Positions 15,549 through 25,648 are shown, counted from the stretch's first letter. The stretch: 64,000 bases of DNA from a bacterium (GCA_016708025.1 JADJGQ010000001.1:1054001-1118000); one strand, 5' to 3'. The notes: generated by a model not told the origin, from the sequence alone. Translations and numbers: made by a program.

Positions 15549-17930
15549 ATGGCAGATATCACAACCGACCAGAAACGCATCTACGAGCTCGCGAAGGATT
15601 ACAAGATCTCGTCGCCTGCGATGATGAAGATTTTGCAGGAGCTGGGTTTTGCGCCTAAGTCGCACATGTCCGTCGCCTCTCCGGAGATGATCACCGCAGT
15701 CGAGGGGAAATTCAATCAAGAGCGTCAGACTGCCAAGAAAGAGATGGAGCAGAAGACGCAGGCGAAAGAAGCGCGGGAGAAGGCGGCAGCCGCCGCTGCG
15801 GCAGGTCCGGTCGTGACGCCGCCATCGGCGCACACCCACACGCATACGCACGCCCCAAGTGCCCCGCGGACTCCTTCGGTTACCCCTCCGGCCACACCTG
15901 TTGTGGCGGAAGCTTCACCAACGCCGGTTCCGGGAGCGGCAGTCGCTATCGGCGGCATCAAGGTAAGCGATGGGAATACGCCGGTCGCCGGATTGATGCG
16001 GAAGATCGAAAAGAAGAAAAAGAAGAAAGAGCGTCGCCGCAAAAAGGACCGTCGTGATGTCGATCAGGCTGAAGTCCAAAAGGCGTTTCGCTCGACCATG
16101 GCCAACCTGAGCGGGACGAAGACCAAAAAGCGTTATCATCGCGGCCCGGATGACCGTCCGGATGCCGAAGGCACCGAAGCTGATGTCGTCGAAGTGAATG
16201 AATATATGTCGGTGGCTGAACTGGCCAACCTGCTCGACCATAAGCCGGCCGAAGTGATCGCCAAACTATTCGAAATGGGAATGATGGCGACAATCAACCA
16301 GCGTCTCGATATGGATACGATCGAGATGGTGGCCTCGGAGTTCGGCGTGGAAGTCAAGCAGCGGGCGGAGATCGGCGAAGAGTTCCGCGAAGAAGAGCAT
16401 TCTGAGATGGCGACGCATCGCGCGCCGGTCGTCACGGTGATGGGGCATGTCGATCACGGCAAAACCTCGCTGTTGGATTACATTCGCAAGACCAACGTGG
16501 TGGCCGGCGAAGCCGGTGCCATTACGCAGCATATTGGTGCATATGAAGTGATGCACAAGAAGGACCGGATCGTTTTCCTGGATACTCCCGGTCACGAAGC
16601 ATTTACGGCAATGCGTGCTCGTGGCGCGCATTTGACGGATATCGTGGTGCTGGTGGTGGCGGCCGATGAGGCAGTGATGCCGCAGACGGTGGAAGCTATC
16701 GACCATGCTCGCGCGGCCGGATCGCCGATCATTGTGGCGATCAACAAAATCGATAAGCCAGGAGCTAATCCGGAAAATGTCCGGACGCAGTTGTCGCACC
16801 ACAATCTTCTACCGGAAGATTGGGGCGGCAAAACTATCATGGTTGAAGTGTCAGCCAAACAGGGGATAGGGATCGAGAAACTACTCGACATGATCCTGTT
16901 GCAGGCTGAAATGATGGATCTGAAGGCGGATGCAACTATCCGGGCGCAGGGTGTGGTTGTGGATTCACGTCTTGAGAAGGGACGCGGTCCGATCGCGACG
17001 GTTCTGATCCAGAAGGGGACCTGCAAAGTCGGCGACCCGATCGTGGCGGGGACATTCTACGGACGTATCCGTACTTTGTTGAACGACCATGACAAAAAGA
17101 TATCAATCGTGTATCCGTCGACCCCGTCGCAGATAACGGGCTTGAATGGTGTTCCGCAGGCCGGAGACACCTTCATGGCGGTGGCGGACGATGCCGAGGC
17201 GAAAGAGATCGCCACCAAGCGGAGCCAGGTGAAGCGCGAGTACGAATCGCGCCGTCCGATGGGCCATGTGACGCTCGAAAGAGTCTTCGATCAGATCAAA
17301 GAAGGTCAGATCAAAGAAGTCCGCATGATCATTAAGGGGGATGTGGATGGCTCTGTCGAAGTGCTGTCTGATACACTTGGCAAGATCTCGACGAGCGAGG
17401 TGAAGACCAATATCATCCGTCGGGGTGTCGGTGCGATCACCGAATCGGACGTCTTGTTGGCGGCTGCGTCGAATGCGATCATCATCGGTTTCCAGGTGCA
17501 GCCGGATAGCCGGGCCCGTGAGATCGCGAGACGTGAAAAAGTCGATGTCAGAACTTACGATATCATTTACGAAGCGGAAGATGACGTTCGCAAAGCGCTC
17601 GAAGGGCTGTTGGCCCCGACGGTTTCCGAGCAGTTTGTCGGCGCCGCCGAAGTGCGGGATCTGTTCCGCGTACCGAAGGTCGGCGTGATCGCCGGTTGCT
17701 ATGTGCGTGAAGGTAGGATCAACCGCAAAGATAAGATCCGCCTGACCCGCGACGGAAAGGTGATCTATACGGGAGTGATCGGATCGCTCAGACGATTCAA
17801 AGATGATGCCCGCGAAGTGAAAGAAGGATTCGAGTGCGGTATTGGGATCGAGAATTTCAACGATCTCAAAGTGGGTGACCGGATCGAAGCTTTCGAGCTG
17901 GTAGAAACCGCACGGACGTTACAGGCCTAG
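15549..17930 (+). CDS. infB: translation initiation factor IF-2
   Basis: 793 residues. It begins with an IF2_N module (IYELAKDYKISSPAMMKILQELGF). A linker with a His-Thr run (AHTHTHTHAP) and a strongly basic block (KKKKKERRRKKDRR) follows, then a second IF2_N module. The G domain is complete: GHVDHGKTSLLD near residue 300, DTPGHEAF, NKIDK. Domains II-IV follow, with VFDQIKEGQIKEVRMIIKGD and the C-terminal VREGRINRKDKIRL. It brings initiator tRNA to the 30S subunit. It is 108 nt after nusA; the ylxR and L7Ae-like genes often found between the two are absent. Confidence 0.97.
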   Translation: MADITTDQKRIYELAKDYKISSPAMMKILQELGFAPKSHMSVASPEMITAVEGKFNQERQTAKKEMEQKTQAKEAREKAAAAAAAGPVVTPPSAHTHTHTHAPSAPRTPSVTPPATPVVAEASPTPVPGAAVAIGGIKVSDGNTPVAGLMRKIEKKKKKKERRRKKDRRDVDQAEVQKAFRSTMANLSGTKTKKRYHRGPDDRPDAEGTEADVVEVNEYMSVAELANLLDHKPAEVIAKLFEMGMMATINQRLDMDTIEMVASEFGVEVKQRAEIGEEFREEEHSEMATHRAPVVTVMGHVDHGKTSLLDYIRKTNVVAGEAGAITQHIGAYEVMHKKDRIVFLDTPGHEAFTAMRARGAHLTDIVVLVVAADEAVMPQTVEAIDHARAAGSPIIVAINKIDKPGANPENVRTQLSHHNLLPEDWGGKTIMVEVSAKQGIGIEKLLDMILLQAEMMDLKADATIRAQGVVVDSRLEKGRGPIATVLIQKGTCKVGDPIVAGTFYGRIRTLLNDHDKKISIVYPSTPSQITGLNGVPQAGDTFMAVADDAEAKEIATKRSQVKREYESRRPMGHVTLERVFDQIKEGQIKEVRMIIKGDVDGSVEVLSDTLGKISTSEVKTNIIRRGVGAITESDVLLAAASNAIIIGFQVQPDSRAREIARREKVDVRTYDIIYEAEDDVRKALEGLLAPTVSEQFVGAAEVRDLFRVPKVGVIAGCYVREGRINRKDKIRLTRDGKVIYTGVIGSLRRFKDDAREVKEGFECGIGIENFNDLKVGDRIEAFELVETARTLQA

Positions 17931-17995
17931 GCGGGCGATCAGAGAAGAAAGTACGTGCCGGGATGTTAGTGCAGCCCGGTCAGATATAAGAGACC

Positions 17996-18358
17996 ATGAA
18001 ACAATTCAAGCGTTCGGACAGGCTACAGGAGCAGATGTTGCGGGATGTTTCCACGCTTCTGGAGTCGCCGTTGCGGGAACAGGGTCCGGGGTTATTGACC
18101 TTTACCCGCGTGAAGATGACGAATGACCTTCGCTATGCAACCATCTACTATTCGTTCCTGGGAGATGCCGAGGCACGCAAGCGTGCGGAAGGGTATCTGG
18201 AGAGAGAACGAGGATGGATCCGGACGCAACTCGGGAGGAACCTTCGGGTTCGCAATATCCCCGAGATCACCTTTAAGTTTGATCCCTCGATCGAAGAGGG
18301 GATCCGCATCGAGCAGCTCTTTGCGCAGATCAGGAATGAAGGCAATAAAGACTCGTGA
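17996..18358 (+). CDS. rbfA: ribosome-binding factor A
   Basis: 120 residues. Typical start FKRSDRLQEQMLRDVSTLL, the KH-like core FTRVKMTNDLRYATIYYSFLG, and the end LRVRNIPEITFKFDPSIEEG followed by a short helix. RbfA acts in late 30S maturation. It sits in the conserved position between infB and the DHH phosphoesterase gene. Confidence 0.95.
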   Translation: MKQFKRSDRLQEQMLRDVSTLLESPLREQGPGLLTFTRVKMTNDLRYATIYYSFLGDAEARKRAEGYLERERGWIRTQLGRNLRVRNIPEITFKFDPSIEEGIRIEQLFAQIRNEGNKDS

Positions 18359-18374
18359 TCTCATTACGGTGGCC

Positions 18375-19349
18375 ATGCCGACCGCCGCAATCACTTCGAT
18401 CTTAAAGGCGGCCGAGCGGGTCCTGGTGGTATCGCACATTGATCCCGATGGAGACGCGCTGGGAACGCAGTTGGCCTTTGGTGAGTATCTGAAAAGCCAG
18501 GGGAAGCAGGTCTTCCTGGTGCGCGATTCGGAGATCCCGGCCAAGTATCAGTTTCTATCCGGAATTGATGATATCCAGTTAACCAGCACGCTCCCCAAGG
18601 GATTTGCCGTTGATACCGCGGTAGTGTTGGAATGTCCGACCATCGCGCGAGTCGGTTCCGCTTCGGCGTATCTTATTCCTGGCGTCAGGATCATCAATAT
18701 CGATCATCACCGGGATAACGATGCATTTGGTGAAGTGAATTGGGTAGATATCTCATCCTCCTCTGTTGGAGAGATGACGTACGAGTTTTTGAGCGCAGTT
18801 GGGCACCAGATCACACCGGAGGACGCGACCTGTTTGTATACGGCGATCCTGACCGACACCGGGCGGTTCCGGTATGCCTCGACCTCGCCACGGACGATGG
18901 CAATCGCGGGCGAGCTGATCGAATTGGGAGCCGATCCGCATTTGATCACGGAGAAGGTTTATTACAACATGCGCCCCTCGAGCATGAAGCTGACCGGCAA
19001 AGTGCTCAACAGCATCGAGTATTTTTGCATGGGGCGAGTCTGTATTCTCTCTTTGACGCAGGATATGCTGAAAGAGTCAGGAGCGGTGGAATCGGAGTCA
19101 GATGGGCTGGTAGATTTCACTCTCTTTACCGAGGGAGTGAAAGCCGGTGCACTGGTCAAAGAACTGCAGAACGGACAGACCAAAGTGTCGTTTCGTTCGC
19201 AGGATGGGATCAACGTGGCAGAGTTAGCCTACCGCTATGGCGGCGGCGGACACTTTAATGCCGCAGGGTGCACGATCCCGAAGCCTTTTGCTGAAGCGCG
19301 GGTGGAAGTTGCCCGCATGCTTTGTGAGGCTGATCATGGCGTGGCTTAA
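18375..19349 (+). CDS. nrnA: DHH/DHHA1 phosphoesterase, NrnA-like oligoribonuclease/pAp phosphatase
   Basis: About 324 residues from ATG 18375 (MPTAAITSILKAAERV); an in-frame ATG at 18336 would overlap rbfA by 23 nt, and neither start has a strong ribosome site. Metal-binding motifs are HIDPDGDALG near residue 22, IDHHRDN near 115 (the DHH triad), and a C-terminal DHHA1 domain ending GGGGHFNAAGCTI. NrnA-type enzymes degrade 2-5 nt RNAs and remove the 3' phosphate of pAp. The location between rbfA and truB is the usual one. Confidence 0.9.
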   Translation: MPTAAITSILKAAERVLVVSHIDPDGDALGTQLAFGEYLKSQGKQVFLVRDSEIPAKYQFLSGIDDIQLTSTLPKGFAVDTAVVLECPTIARVGSASAYLIPGVRIINIDHHRDNDAFGEVNWVDISSSSVGEMTYEFLSAVGHQITPEDATCLYTAILTDTGRFRYASTSPRTMAIAGELIELGADPHLITEKVYYNMRPSSMKLTGKVLNSIEYFCMGRVCILSLTQDMLKESGAVESESDGLVDFTLFTEGVKAGALVKELQNGQTKVSFRSQDGINVAELAYRYGGGGHFNAAGCTIPKPFAEARVEVARMLCEADHGVA

Positions 19350-20283
19350 CAAACATTCCGGAGTTTTACTGTTCGACAAACCGTCGGGCGTGACCAGCCA
19401 TGATATGGTCTACCGCGTTCGTCGGATATTGCAGCAGCAGGAAGTCGGCCACACCGGGACGCTTGATCCGATGGCAACCGGGTTGCTGGTGATGTGCGTC
19501 GGAAGAGCGACCAAGATAGCGCAGTTCATTTCGAATCTTGAGAAATGCTATCTGGCGGAAGTGAAACTGGGGTTGAGTTCGGCAACGTATGATGCCGAAG
19601 GGCTCGATCCGCACGCCGTGCCGGTTGAGACATCGCACGTGACTGAGTCAGAGGTCCTGGCGGTGATGAATGGATTTCTTGGGACGCAGATGCAACAGGT
19701 CCCGGCGCATTCAGCGGTCAAGATCAACGGTCAGCATTTGTACGAGTTGGCTCGCAATGGACAGGAACTCGAGTTGCCGGAACGGGAAGTGACGATCACT
19801 TCGTTGCGGCTTGAGTCGTTTGCGGATGCGACGATCCGATTTGAAGTCTGCTGTTCCAAGGGGACATATATCCGGAGTCTGGCACATCAGATCGGGCAGC
19901 AACTGGGATGTGGAGCATATCTTTCAGCGTTAAGGCGAACCTCGGTAGGGCCGTTTTCGGTGCTGGATGCCGTCACGCCGATCCATCTGGCTCAACTGGC
20001 AGACGAAGGAAAAGCCGGCAGTGCGTTGATGCCGATCGATCAGGTCTTGCAGTTCGGCGCGATCTGTATACAGGATTCTTTCCGGCAGCAGGTTGGTTTT
20101 GGACGGATGCCCGCCTGGACTGATGTCAATCGGATCGAAGGCGTATTCGAGCCGGGAGATCGAGTGGTGATCAAGAGTATGGCCGGCGAAGTGCTGGCAG
20201 TCGGGATTGCAGGTTCGAGTTCAAACGAGTTTACGAAGCATGGTGGACAGCCGGTCTCGAGTTATGTGAGAGTATTGGCATGA
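19336..20283 (+). CDS. truB: tRNA pseudouridine(55) synthase TruB
   Basis: 315 residues. I chose ATG 19336 because GTGAGG lies 7 nt upstream and the protein then begins MAWLNKHSGVLLFDKPSGVTSHD, the standard N-terminus. The catalytic Asp is in GHTGTLDPMATGLL; later motifs include YLAEVKLG, YDAEG, and CSKGTYIRSLAHQIG. A C-terminal PUA-like region follows. It makes pseudouridine 55 in the T loop of tRNAs. It overlaps the nrnA end by 14 nt and shares ATGA with ribF. Confidence 0.95.
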   Translation: MAWLNKHSGVLLFDKPSGVTSHDMVYRVRRILQQQEVGHTGTLDPMATGLLVMCVGRATKIAQFISNLEKCYLAEVKLGLSSATYDAEGLDPHAVPVETSHVTESEVLAVMNGFLGTQMQQVPAHSAVKINGQHLYELARNGQELELPEREVTITSLRLESFADATIRFEVCCSKGTYIRSLAHQIGQQLGCGAYLSALRRTSVGPFSVLDAVTPIHLAQLADEGKAGSALMPIDQVLQFGAICIQDSFRQQVGFGRMPAWTDVNRIEGVFEPGDRVVIKSMAGEVLAVGIAGSSSNEFTKHGGQPVSSYVRVLA

Positions 20284-21230
20284 CGGCGCGATTTGTGTAC
20301 GACATCGCGCAGTATCATCCGTCGTCGACCGGGGTTGTAGCAACGCTGGGGACGTTTGATGGGATACATCGCGGCCACCAGGCGATCTTCAGCCGCGTAA
20401 AGGAAGTGAGCAAAGCGAGCGGACTTCCGGCAGTGTTGGTGACATTCGATCCGCATCCGCGCTTTGTCGTGTCACCGGAACATGCGCCGTTGTTGCTGAC
20501 GACCACGCCGGAGAAGGAAGAGTTCATACCGGCCTACTTTGACGGCCAGGTAGTGGTGCTTCCGTTCACGAAGGAGCTGATGAATCTGTCGGCGGAGGAA
20601 TTCGTCAAGCAGATACTGCTGGATAAGCTGGGAGTAAAAAAGCTGATTGTCGGATATGATCATGCCTTTGGCAAAAACCGAAGCGGCAACACGACGGAGC
20701 TTCGTCGGATGGCCTCGGTCTACGGGTTTGAGTTGGAGGTAGTTGAACCGGTGATCATCGATGGTTCGGCGGTATCCTCGACGCGGATCCGCAATGCGAT
20801 CCAGGGAAATTCATACGCTGAGGCACTCGACCTGCTCGGGCATAATTATGCGATCTACGGAACGGTAGAGCGCGGGATCGGCCTGGGGCGGAAGTTGGGG
20901 TATCCGACGGCGAATGTTAAATATAGTCCGATGAAACTTCTCCCGCCCGAGGGCGTCTATGCCTGCTGGGTTGAAATAGACGGCGAGGACAAGTGCGGGA
21001 TGATGTTTATCGGAACGAATCACTTTAATCCATCGGGACGGGTGACGGTCGAAGCAAACTTGTTTGAGTTTGACCGGGATATCTACGACCATGAGATATC
21101 GGTTTACCCGACCCATTTCGTGCGATCCAACCAGCGGTTCGACTCAACGGCCGCATTGGTATCGCAGATCGAGCAAGACAAAATCAATGTTATGAGAATA
21201 CTATCTAAAGGAGCAGAGAAATGCCAGTAA
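20280..21230 (+). CDS. ribF: bifunctional riboflavin kinase/FAD synthetase
   Basis: 316 residues; the ATG overlaps the truB stop as ATGA. The N-terminal adenylyltransferase domain shows TLGTFDGIHRGHQAIF (HxGH-type nucleotide site), VTFDPHPR, and ISSTR-like VSSTRIRNAIQGN. The C-terminal flavokinase domain shows GIGLGRKLGYPTANVKYSP, LPPEGVYACWV and VEANLFEFDRDIYDHEI. It makes FMN and FAD. It is coupled to truB and overlaps rpsO by 10 nt. Confidence 0.96.
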   Translation: MTARFVYDIAQYHPSSTGVVATLGTFDGIHRGHQAIFSRVKEVSKASGLPAVLVTFDPHPRFVVSPEHAPLLLTTTPEKEEFIPAYFDGQVVVLPFTKELMNLSAEEFVKQILLDKLGVKKLIVGYDHAFGKNRSGNTTELRRMASVYGFELEVVEPVIIDGSAVSSTRIRNAIQGNSYAEALDLLGHNYAIYGTVERGIGLGRKLGYPTANVKYSPMKLLPPEGVYACWVEIDGEDKCGMMFIGTNHFNPSGRVTVEANLFEFDRDIYDHEISVYPTHFVRSNQRFDSTAALVSQIEQDKINVMRILSKGAEKCQ

Positions 21231-21490
21231 CGAAAGAGCAGAAGGCGAAGGTGATCGAGCAGCATCGGCTGCACGGGACCGATACCGGCTCACCCGAGGT
21301 TCAGATCGCGCTGTTGACGGAACGGATCAACATGTTGACTGAGCACATGAAGACACACAAGAAGGATTTTCACACCCGCCACGGCCTGTTGAAGCTGGTC
21401 GGACAGCGGCGTCGCCTGTTGGATTATCTCAAGGATCGCGATATCGTAAGCTATCGCGCGGTACTTGGTGAACTTGGTCTGCGGCGATAA
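21221..21490 (+). CDS. rpsO: 30S ribosomal protein S15
   Basis: 89 residues, the exact family length. Motifs DTGSPEVQIALLTERIN, LTEHMKTHKKDFHTRHGL and RRRLLDYLKDRD are intact. It binds 16S rRNA in the platform. AAAGGAG lies in the ribF end. In many bacteria rpsO and pnp form one operon; here pnp follows after 20 nt. Confidence 0.98.
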   Translation: MPVTKEQKAKVIEQHRLHGTDTGSPEVQIALLTERINMLTEHMKTHKKDFHTRHGLLKLVGQRRRLLDYLKDRDIVSYRAVLGELGLRR

Positions 21491-21510
21491 CAAAGGAACT
21501 GAACACATTT

Positions 21511-23601
21511 ATGGCACATAGAGTAGAATTTGAAATTGGCGGCCGGACGATGATCATCGAAACCGGCAAGATGGCGAAACAGGCGAACGGCGCCGTGACG
21601 GTACAGTATGCGGACTCCATGGTGGTCGCGACGGTATGCGCGATGCAGGAGCCCAAGGAAGGGCAGGACTTCTTCCCGCTGACAGTCGAATATCGTGAGA
21701 AGTCATACGCCGCGGGTAAGATCCCGGGCGGGTTCTTCAAGCGTGAGGGGCGTCCGTCGGAGAAGGAGATCCTTTCCGCGCGTATTATCGATCGCCCAAT
21801 CCGTCCGCTTTTCCCGGACGATTATTATGGCGAAACGCAGATCATCTGCTACGTCATATCACACGACCAGAAAAACGACACCGACATCCTTGGGTTGATC
21901 GGGTCGGCCGCGGCGATCGCGGTATCGGATGTTCCGATGCAGAAGACGATCGCCGGCGTGCGCGTAGGCCGTATCGACGGGCAGTTTGTGATCAATCCGA
22001 CGATCGACACACTTGAGGAAGCGGATATCAATATCACGATGGCCGGCTCTGCCGATAGTATCGCGATGGTCGAAGGCGCGGCGGGCGAGGTCTCGGAAGA
22101 GGATATCATCCAGGCGCTGATGTTCGGTCACGAGCATATCAAACAGGTGGTCGCGCAGATCGAGAAGCTGGCGGCGATGGTAGGGAAGAAGAAATTTTCC
22201 TATACGCCGGTGGTGAAGGATGCGGCGATCGAAGCTCGCGTCAAAGAACTCGCCGGCAAGAAGTATGACGATTTCAACCGGATCGCCGACAAGGATACTC
22301 GTCGGGAGTCCAAGCGGGCCCTGAAGAAAGAGATCCTTGAGACGTTGAAGCCTGAGTTCCCGGACAAAAAGAACGCGATCAATAACGTTCTGGAAGAGCT
22401 GGATTCTCACTCGATGCGCTCGATGATCCTGAATACGGGTAAGCGAATCGATGGCCGCGGGCCAGATGACATTCGCGAGATCACCTGCGAAGTGGGCGTG
22501 CTTCCGCGCGCGCACGGCTCGGCGTTGTTCACACGTGGACAGACGCAGGCGTTGGTGGCCGTGACCCTGGGGACCAAGATGGATGAGCAGCGATTGGACG
22601 AACTCGAAGGCGAGTCGACCAAGAGCTATATGCTGCATTACAACTTCCCGCCGTTCTCGACTGGCGAGACGAAGATGATCCGCGGCACCAGCCGTCGTGA
22701 GATCGGTCACGGCAATCTTGCCGAGCGGGCGTTGATCCCGGTGATCCCGTCGGAGATTCACTTCCCGTACACGGTACGAGTGGTGTCCGATATCATGGAA
22801 TCGAACGGTTCGTCCTCGATGGCGACGGTCTGCGGAGCATCGCTGGCGTTCATGGATGCCGGTGTGCCGATCAAGACGGCGATCGCGGGCATCGCGATGG
22901 GGTTGATCCAGGAAAACGACAAGACGGTCGTGTTGACCGATATTCTCGGTGACGAGGATCATTTCGGCGACATGGACTTCAAGGTAGCCGGTTCGAAAGA
23001 TGGCGTCACTTCGATCCAGATGGATATCAAGATCCAGGGATTGGATGTTGAGACGATGCGGACGGCGCTTGATCGCGCCCGGGTCGCGCGTTTGAGTATT
23101 CTGGACAATATGAATCGCACGATCTCGAAGCATCGCGACCAGTTGTCCGAGTACGCGCCACGCATCCTGATACTGAAGATCAATCCGTCGAAGATCGGTG
23201 AGGTGATTGGCCCCGGTGGCAAGGTGATCCGCGCGATCATCGAAGAGACCGGCGCGAAGATCGATATCAGCGATGACGGCACGGTGTTGATCGCCTCGGT
23301 CGACGGCGAAGCCGGACGTCGCGCATTGGCCCGCGTCCAGGAGATCGTCGAAGAGCCGGAGATCGGCCGGACATACAATGGTCTGGTGCGACGGATCGCC
23401 GAATTCGGCGCGTTTGTCGAGATCCTTCCGGGGACCGATGGTCTGGTGCACATTTCCGAGCTGGATGTCAACCGCGTTCGTCGCGTGGAAGATATCTGCA
23501 AGGTGGGTGACCGGATGGAAGTGAAAGTGATCAATGTCGACGGTGACGGGAAGATCCGCCTCTCTCGCAAAGCGCTCCTGACGCAGAAGCAGGATGCCTA
23601 G
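21511..23601 (+). CDS. pnp: polyribonucleotide nucleotidyltransferase
   Basis: 696 residues. First RNase PH-like domain at the N-terminus (FFPLTVEYREKSYAAGKIPG), an all-alpha linker, and the second, catalytic RNase PH domain (DGRGPDDIREI, HGSALFTRGQTQALV, FPPFSTGE, DILGDEDHFGDMDFKVAGS). Then KH (IGEVIGPGGKVIRAIIEETG) and S1 (FGAFVEILPGTDGLVHISEL). It degrades RNA 3' to 5' with phosphate. It follows rpsO in the usual order. Confidence 0.98.
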   Translation: MAHRVEFEIGGRTMIIETGKMAKQANGAVTVQYADSMVVATVCAMQEPKEGQDFFPLTVEYREKSYAAGKIPGGFFKREGRPSEKEILSARIIDRPIRPLFPDDYYGETQIICYVISHDQKNDTDILGLIGSAAAIAVSDVPMQKTIAGVRVGRIDGQFVINPTIDTLEEADINITMAGSADSIAMVEGAAGEVSEEDIIQALMFGHEHIKQVVAQIEKLAAMVGKKKFSYTPVVKDAAIEARVKELAGKKYDDFNRIADKDTRRESKRALKKEILETLKPEFPDKKNAINNVLEELDSHSMRSMILNTGKRIDGRGPDDIREITCEVGVLPRAHGSALFTRGQTQALVAVTLGTKMDEQRLDELEGESTKSYMLHYNFPPFSTGETKMIRGTSRREIGHGNLAERALIPVIPSEIHFPYTVRVVSDIMESNGSSSMATVCGASLAFMDAGVPIKTAIAGIAMGLIQENDKTVVLTDILGDEDHFGDMDFKVAGSKDGVTSIQMDIKIQGLDVETMRTALDRARVARLSILDNMNRTISKHRDQLSEYAPRILILKINPSKIGEVIGPGGKVIRAIIEETGAKIDISDDGTVLIASVDGEAGRRALARVQEIVEEPEIGRTYNGLVRRIAEFGAFVEILPGTDGLVHISELDVNRVRRVEDICKVGDRMEVKVINVDGDGKIRLSRKALLTQKQDA

Positions 23602-23616
23602 GCGAGAAGCCGCGAT

Positions 23617-24903
23617 ATGGTCGCACACAAGAAGCATTCTATCACAGATGGCAGCGTATATCGCAAGACGGAGCTCAGAAATGGGCTCCGTATCGTTACG
23701 GAGACGCTGCCATCAGTGCGTTCGATAGCGATCGGCGTCTGGGTTGATGTCGGATCGCGAAATGAGACACCGGAAGAGAATGGGCTTTCCCATTTCGTGG
23801 AGCATATGCTGTTCAAGGGGTCGCACAAGCGATCAGCACGGGAATTGGCAGCAGCTCTGGAAACGCTAGGCGGTTCCCTCAACGGCTTCACTTCGCGCGA
23901 ACAGACCTGCTATTATGCCCGGGTTCTCGATGAACATCTGCCGATAGCGGTGGATGTCCTGGCGGATCTGACCTGCAATGCGACATTGACTGCACAGCAT
24001 GTCAATCGCGAAAAGCAGGTTGTCTGCGAGGAGATCAAAGAGGCGCTGGATAATCCTTCGGATAAGATCCACGATGTTTTCTCGCGTACCTTCTGGGGGA
24101 AACACCCCTTGGGTCAGCCGATCATGGGATCGCAGGAGATCATCAAGGGGTTGACTCGTCCCGGAGTGGTTGATTTCGTCAAGAAGAACTATCGCGCCGA
24201 ATCGATCGTGATCGCGGCATCTGGGTCGATCAGTCATGAACGAATAGTCGCGCTGGTAAAGAAGCATTTCAAATTCGGCGAGGGGGCATCGGCGCCCGCG
24301 CCTCGTGCAAATGAACCGGCGACACTGAAGATCAATATCGAGTCGAACCGTTCCAAGCAGACGCATGTTTGTATTGGCTTCCCGGCGTTGCCATATGAAT
24401 CCACCGAGCGGATGACCTTGCTGGCGCTCAGTTCATATCTGGGCGGCGGGATGTCCTCGGTGTTGTTCCAGAAGATCCGAGAGGATCGTGGGCTGGCGTA
24501 TTCGGTGTATACCTTCAATGATTTCTATCGCGATACCGGAATATTCGGCATCTATCTCGGGACAGACCAAAAGCATCTCAACAAAGGTGTCGACTTGATC
24601 CTGACCGAGTTGAAGAATATGCGGAAGAAAAAGCTGGCGACCTCGGATCTGAATAAGCTCAAATCGCAGATGAAGGGGCATTTGATCCTGAGCCAGGAAT
24701 CGACGAACAGCCGAATGAATCGGCTGGCACGCCAGGAGTTGCTGATCGGCGGCTATCAGCCGTTGACCGATATGGTCACGGAGATCGAAGCAGTATCGGC
24801 AAAGCGGTTGCAGGATCTGGCGAATCGAATATTCGATGAATCCCGCGCGGTAGCGGCGGTGCTGGGGCCAGTCCCCAAAGGCGCTTTGGATGGCGCATTC
24901 TGA
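23617..24903 (+). CDS. M16 family zinc peptidase (processing peptidase-like)
   Basis: 428 residues. The inverted zinc motif HFVEHMLFKG (HxxEH) is near residue 67, with the third ligand Glu in the downstream NREKQVVCEEIKEALDNP segment. The second half keeps the R/Y pair region EDRGLAYSVYTFNDFY. This is the single-domain pair type found after pnp in many bacteria (PqqL/YmxG-like). No signal peptide is visible. The substrate is unknown; a role in peptide turnover is the usual guess. It lies 15 nt after pnp and overlaps the deacetylase gene by 14 nt. Confidence 0.93.
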   Translation: MVAHKKHSITDGSVYRKTELRNGLRIVTETLPSVRSIAIGVWVDVGSRNETPEENGLSHFVEHMLFKGSHKRSARELAAALETLGGSLNGFTSREQTCYYARVLDEHLPIAVDVLADLTCNATLTAQHVNREKQVVCEEIKEALDNPSDKIHDVFSRTFWGKHPLGQPIMGSQEIIKGLTRPGVVDFVKKNYRAESIVIAASGSISHERIVALVKKHFKFGEGASAPAPRANEPATLKINIESNRSKQTHVCIGFPALPYESTERMTLLALSSYLGGGMSSVLFQKIREDRGLAYSVYTFNDFYRDTGIFGIYLGTDQKHLNKGVDLILTELKNMRKKKLATSDLNKLKSQMKGHLILSQESTNSRMNRLARQELLIGGYQPLTDMVTEIEAVSAKRLQDLANRIFDESRAVAAVLGPVPKGALDGAF

Positions 24904-25648
24904 CCGAGTGACTCAATCAGGAGTCGAGCACGCGGCGCCAGCAGTCTTGGTTTTTCACAAGCTGCAGGCGTCGTTTTCGTTTGGGGCTACTAATTACTCG
25001 CCAAAACGATTCGCAAAATTGCTCCATCGGCTGAACTCAAACGGGACCAGGTTCACGGTGACGTTTGATGACGGATACCAGCACTTGGCAAACAATCTTC
25101 CAGCCCTCATGGACCGATACCAATTTCATCCGACCATATTCGTGCCGACCGGATGGATCGGAAAACCAAATAGCTGGGATTACAGTCATTGGTTTCGACG
25201 CGAGCCGCATTTGGAACGTCGAGAGATCCGGGAACTGGCAAATATTGGAGTGATATTCGGTTCGCATGGGCATAGTCATGTTGACCTGACCGCGGCATCG
25301 GAGCGGAAGCTCAAGATGGAATTGCGACAGTCGCGTGAGATTCTGAGCGATCTGGCGGCCAGAGAGATCACGGCAATCAGTTATCCGTTCGGGCGCCATA
25401 ATGAGATGGTGCTTGAGGCGGCGGAATGGGCAGGTTATACGGCCGGATATACCATGACATTGCCGATGTCGAGCGATCATGTGCTATCCCAGGGGCGCAT
25501 TCCGGTGTATGGATATGACACGATGTTGACGATCCGGAATAAGATGGGTCAGGGAGTGTGGCATCGGATCGAGGCTCTCAAAGTCTCCATTACCAATCAG
25601 TTATCGGGTGGGACAATCCTCCTCAACCGCATGCGGCGGTTGGACTAA
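24890..25648 (+). CDS. polysaccharide deacetylase (NodB homology) family protein
   Basis: 252 residues. NodB-domain motifs: FTVTFDDGYQHL (motif 1, catalytic and metal Asp), FGSHGHSHVDL (motif 2, metal His pair), and AISYPFGRHNEMVLEAAEWAGY (motif 3). The N-terminal VLVFHKLQ matches the start of the fold. Such enzymes remove acetyl groups from chitin, peptidoglycan or exopolysaccharide. No signal peptide or TM is visible, so the site of action is open. The ATG at 24890 lies inside the M16 gene end. Confidence 0.87.
   Translation: MAHSDRVTQSGVEHAAPAVLVFHKLQASFSFGATNYSPKRFAKLLHRLNSNGTRFTVTFDDGYQHLANNLPALMDRYQFHPTIFVPTGWIGKPNSWDYSHWFRREPHLERREIRELANIGVIFGSHGHSHVDLTAASERKLKMELRQSREILSDLAAREITAISYPFGRHNEMVLEAAEWAGYTAGYTMTLPMSSDHVLSQGRIPVYGYDTMLTIRNKMGQGVWHRIEALKVSITNQLSGGTILLNRMRRLD

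Noticed and set aside
14672..15580. Ser-rich 302-codon frame opposite the nusA 3' end
   Set aside because: The Ser run is only the antisense of the Asp/Glu codon tract.
21859..23637. 592-codon open frame on the minus strand opposite pnp
   Set aside because: It is the mirror of a strongly conserved gene, is rich in His, Arg and Asp as antisense of GAT/CGC codons, and has no domain.
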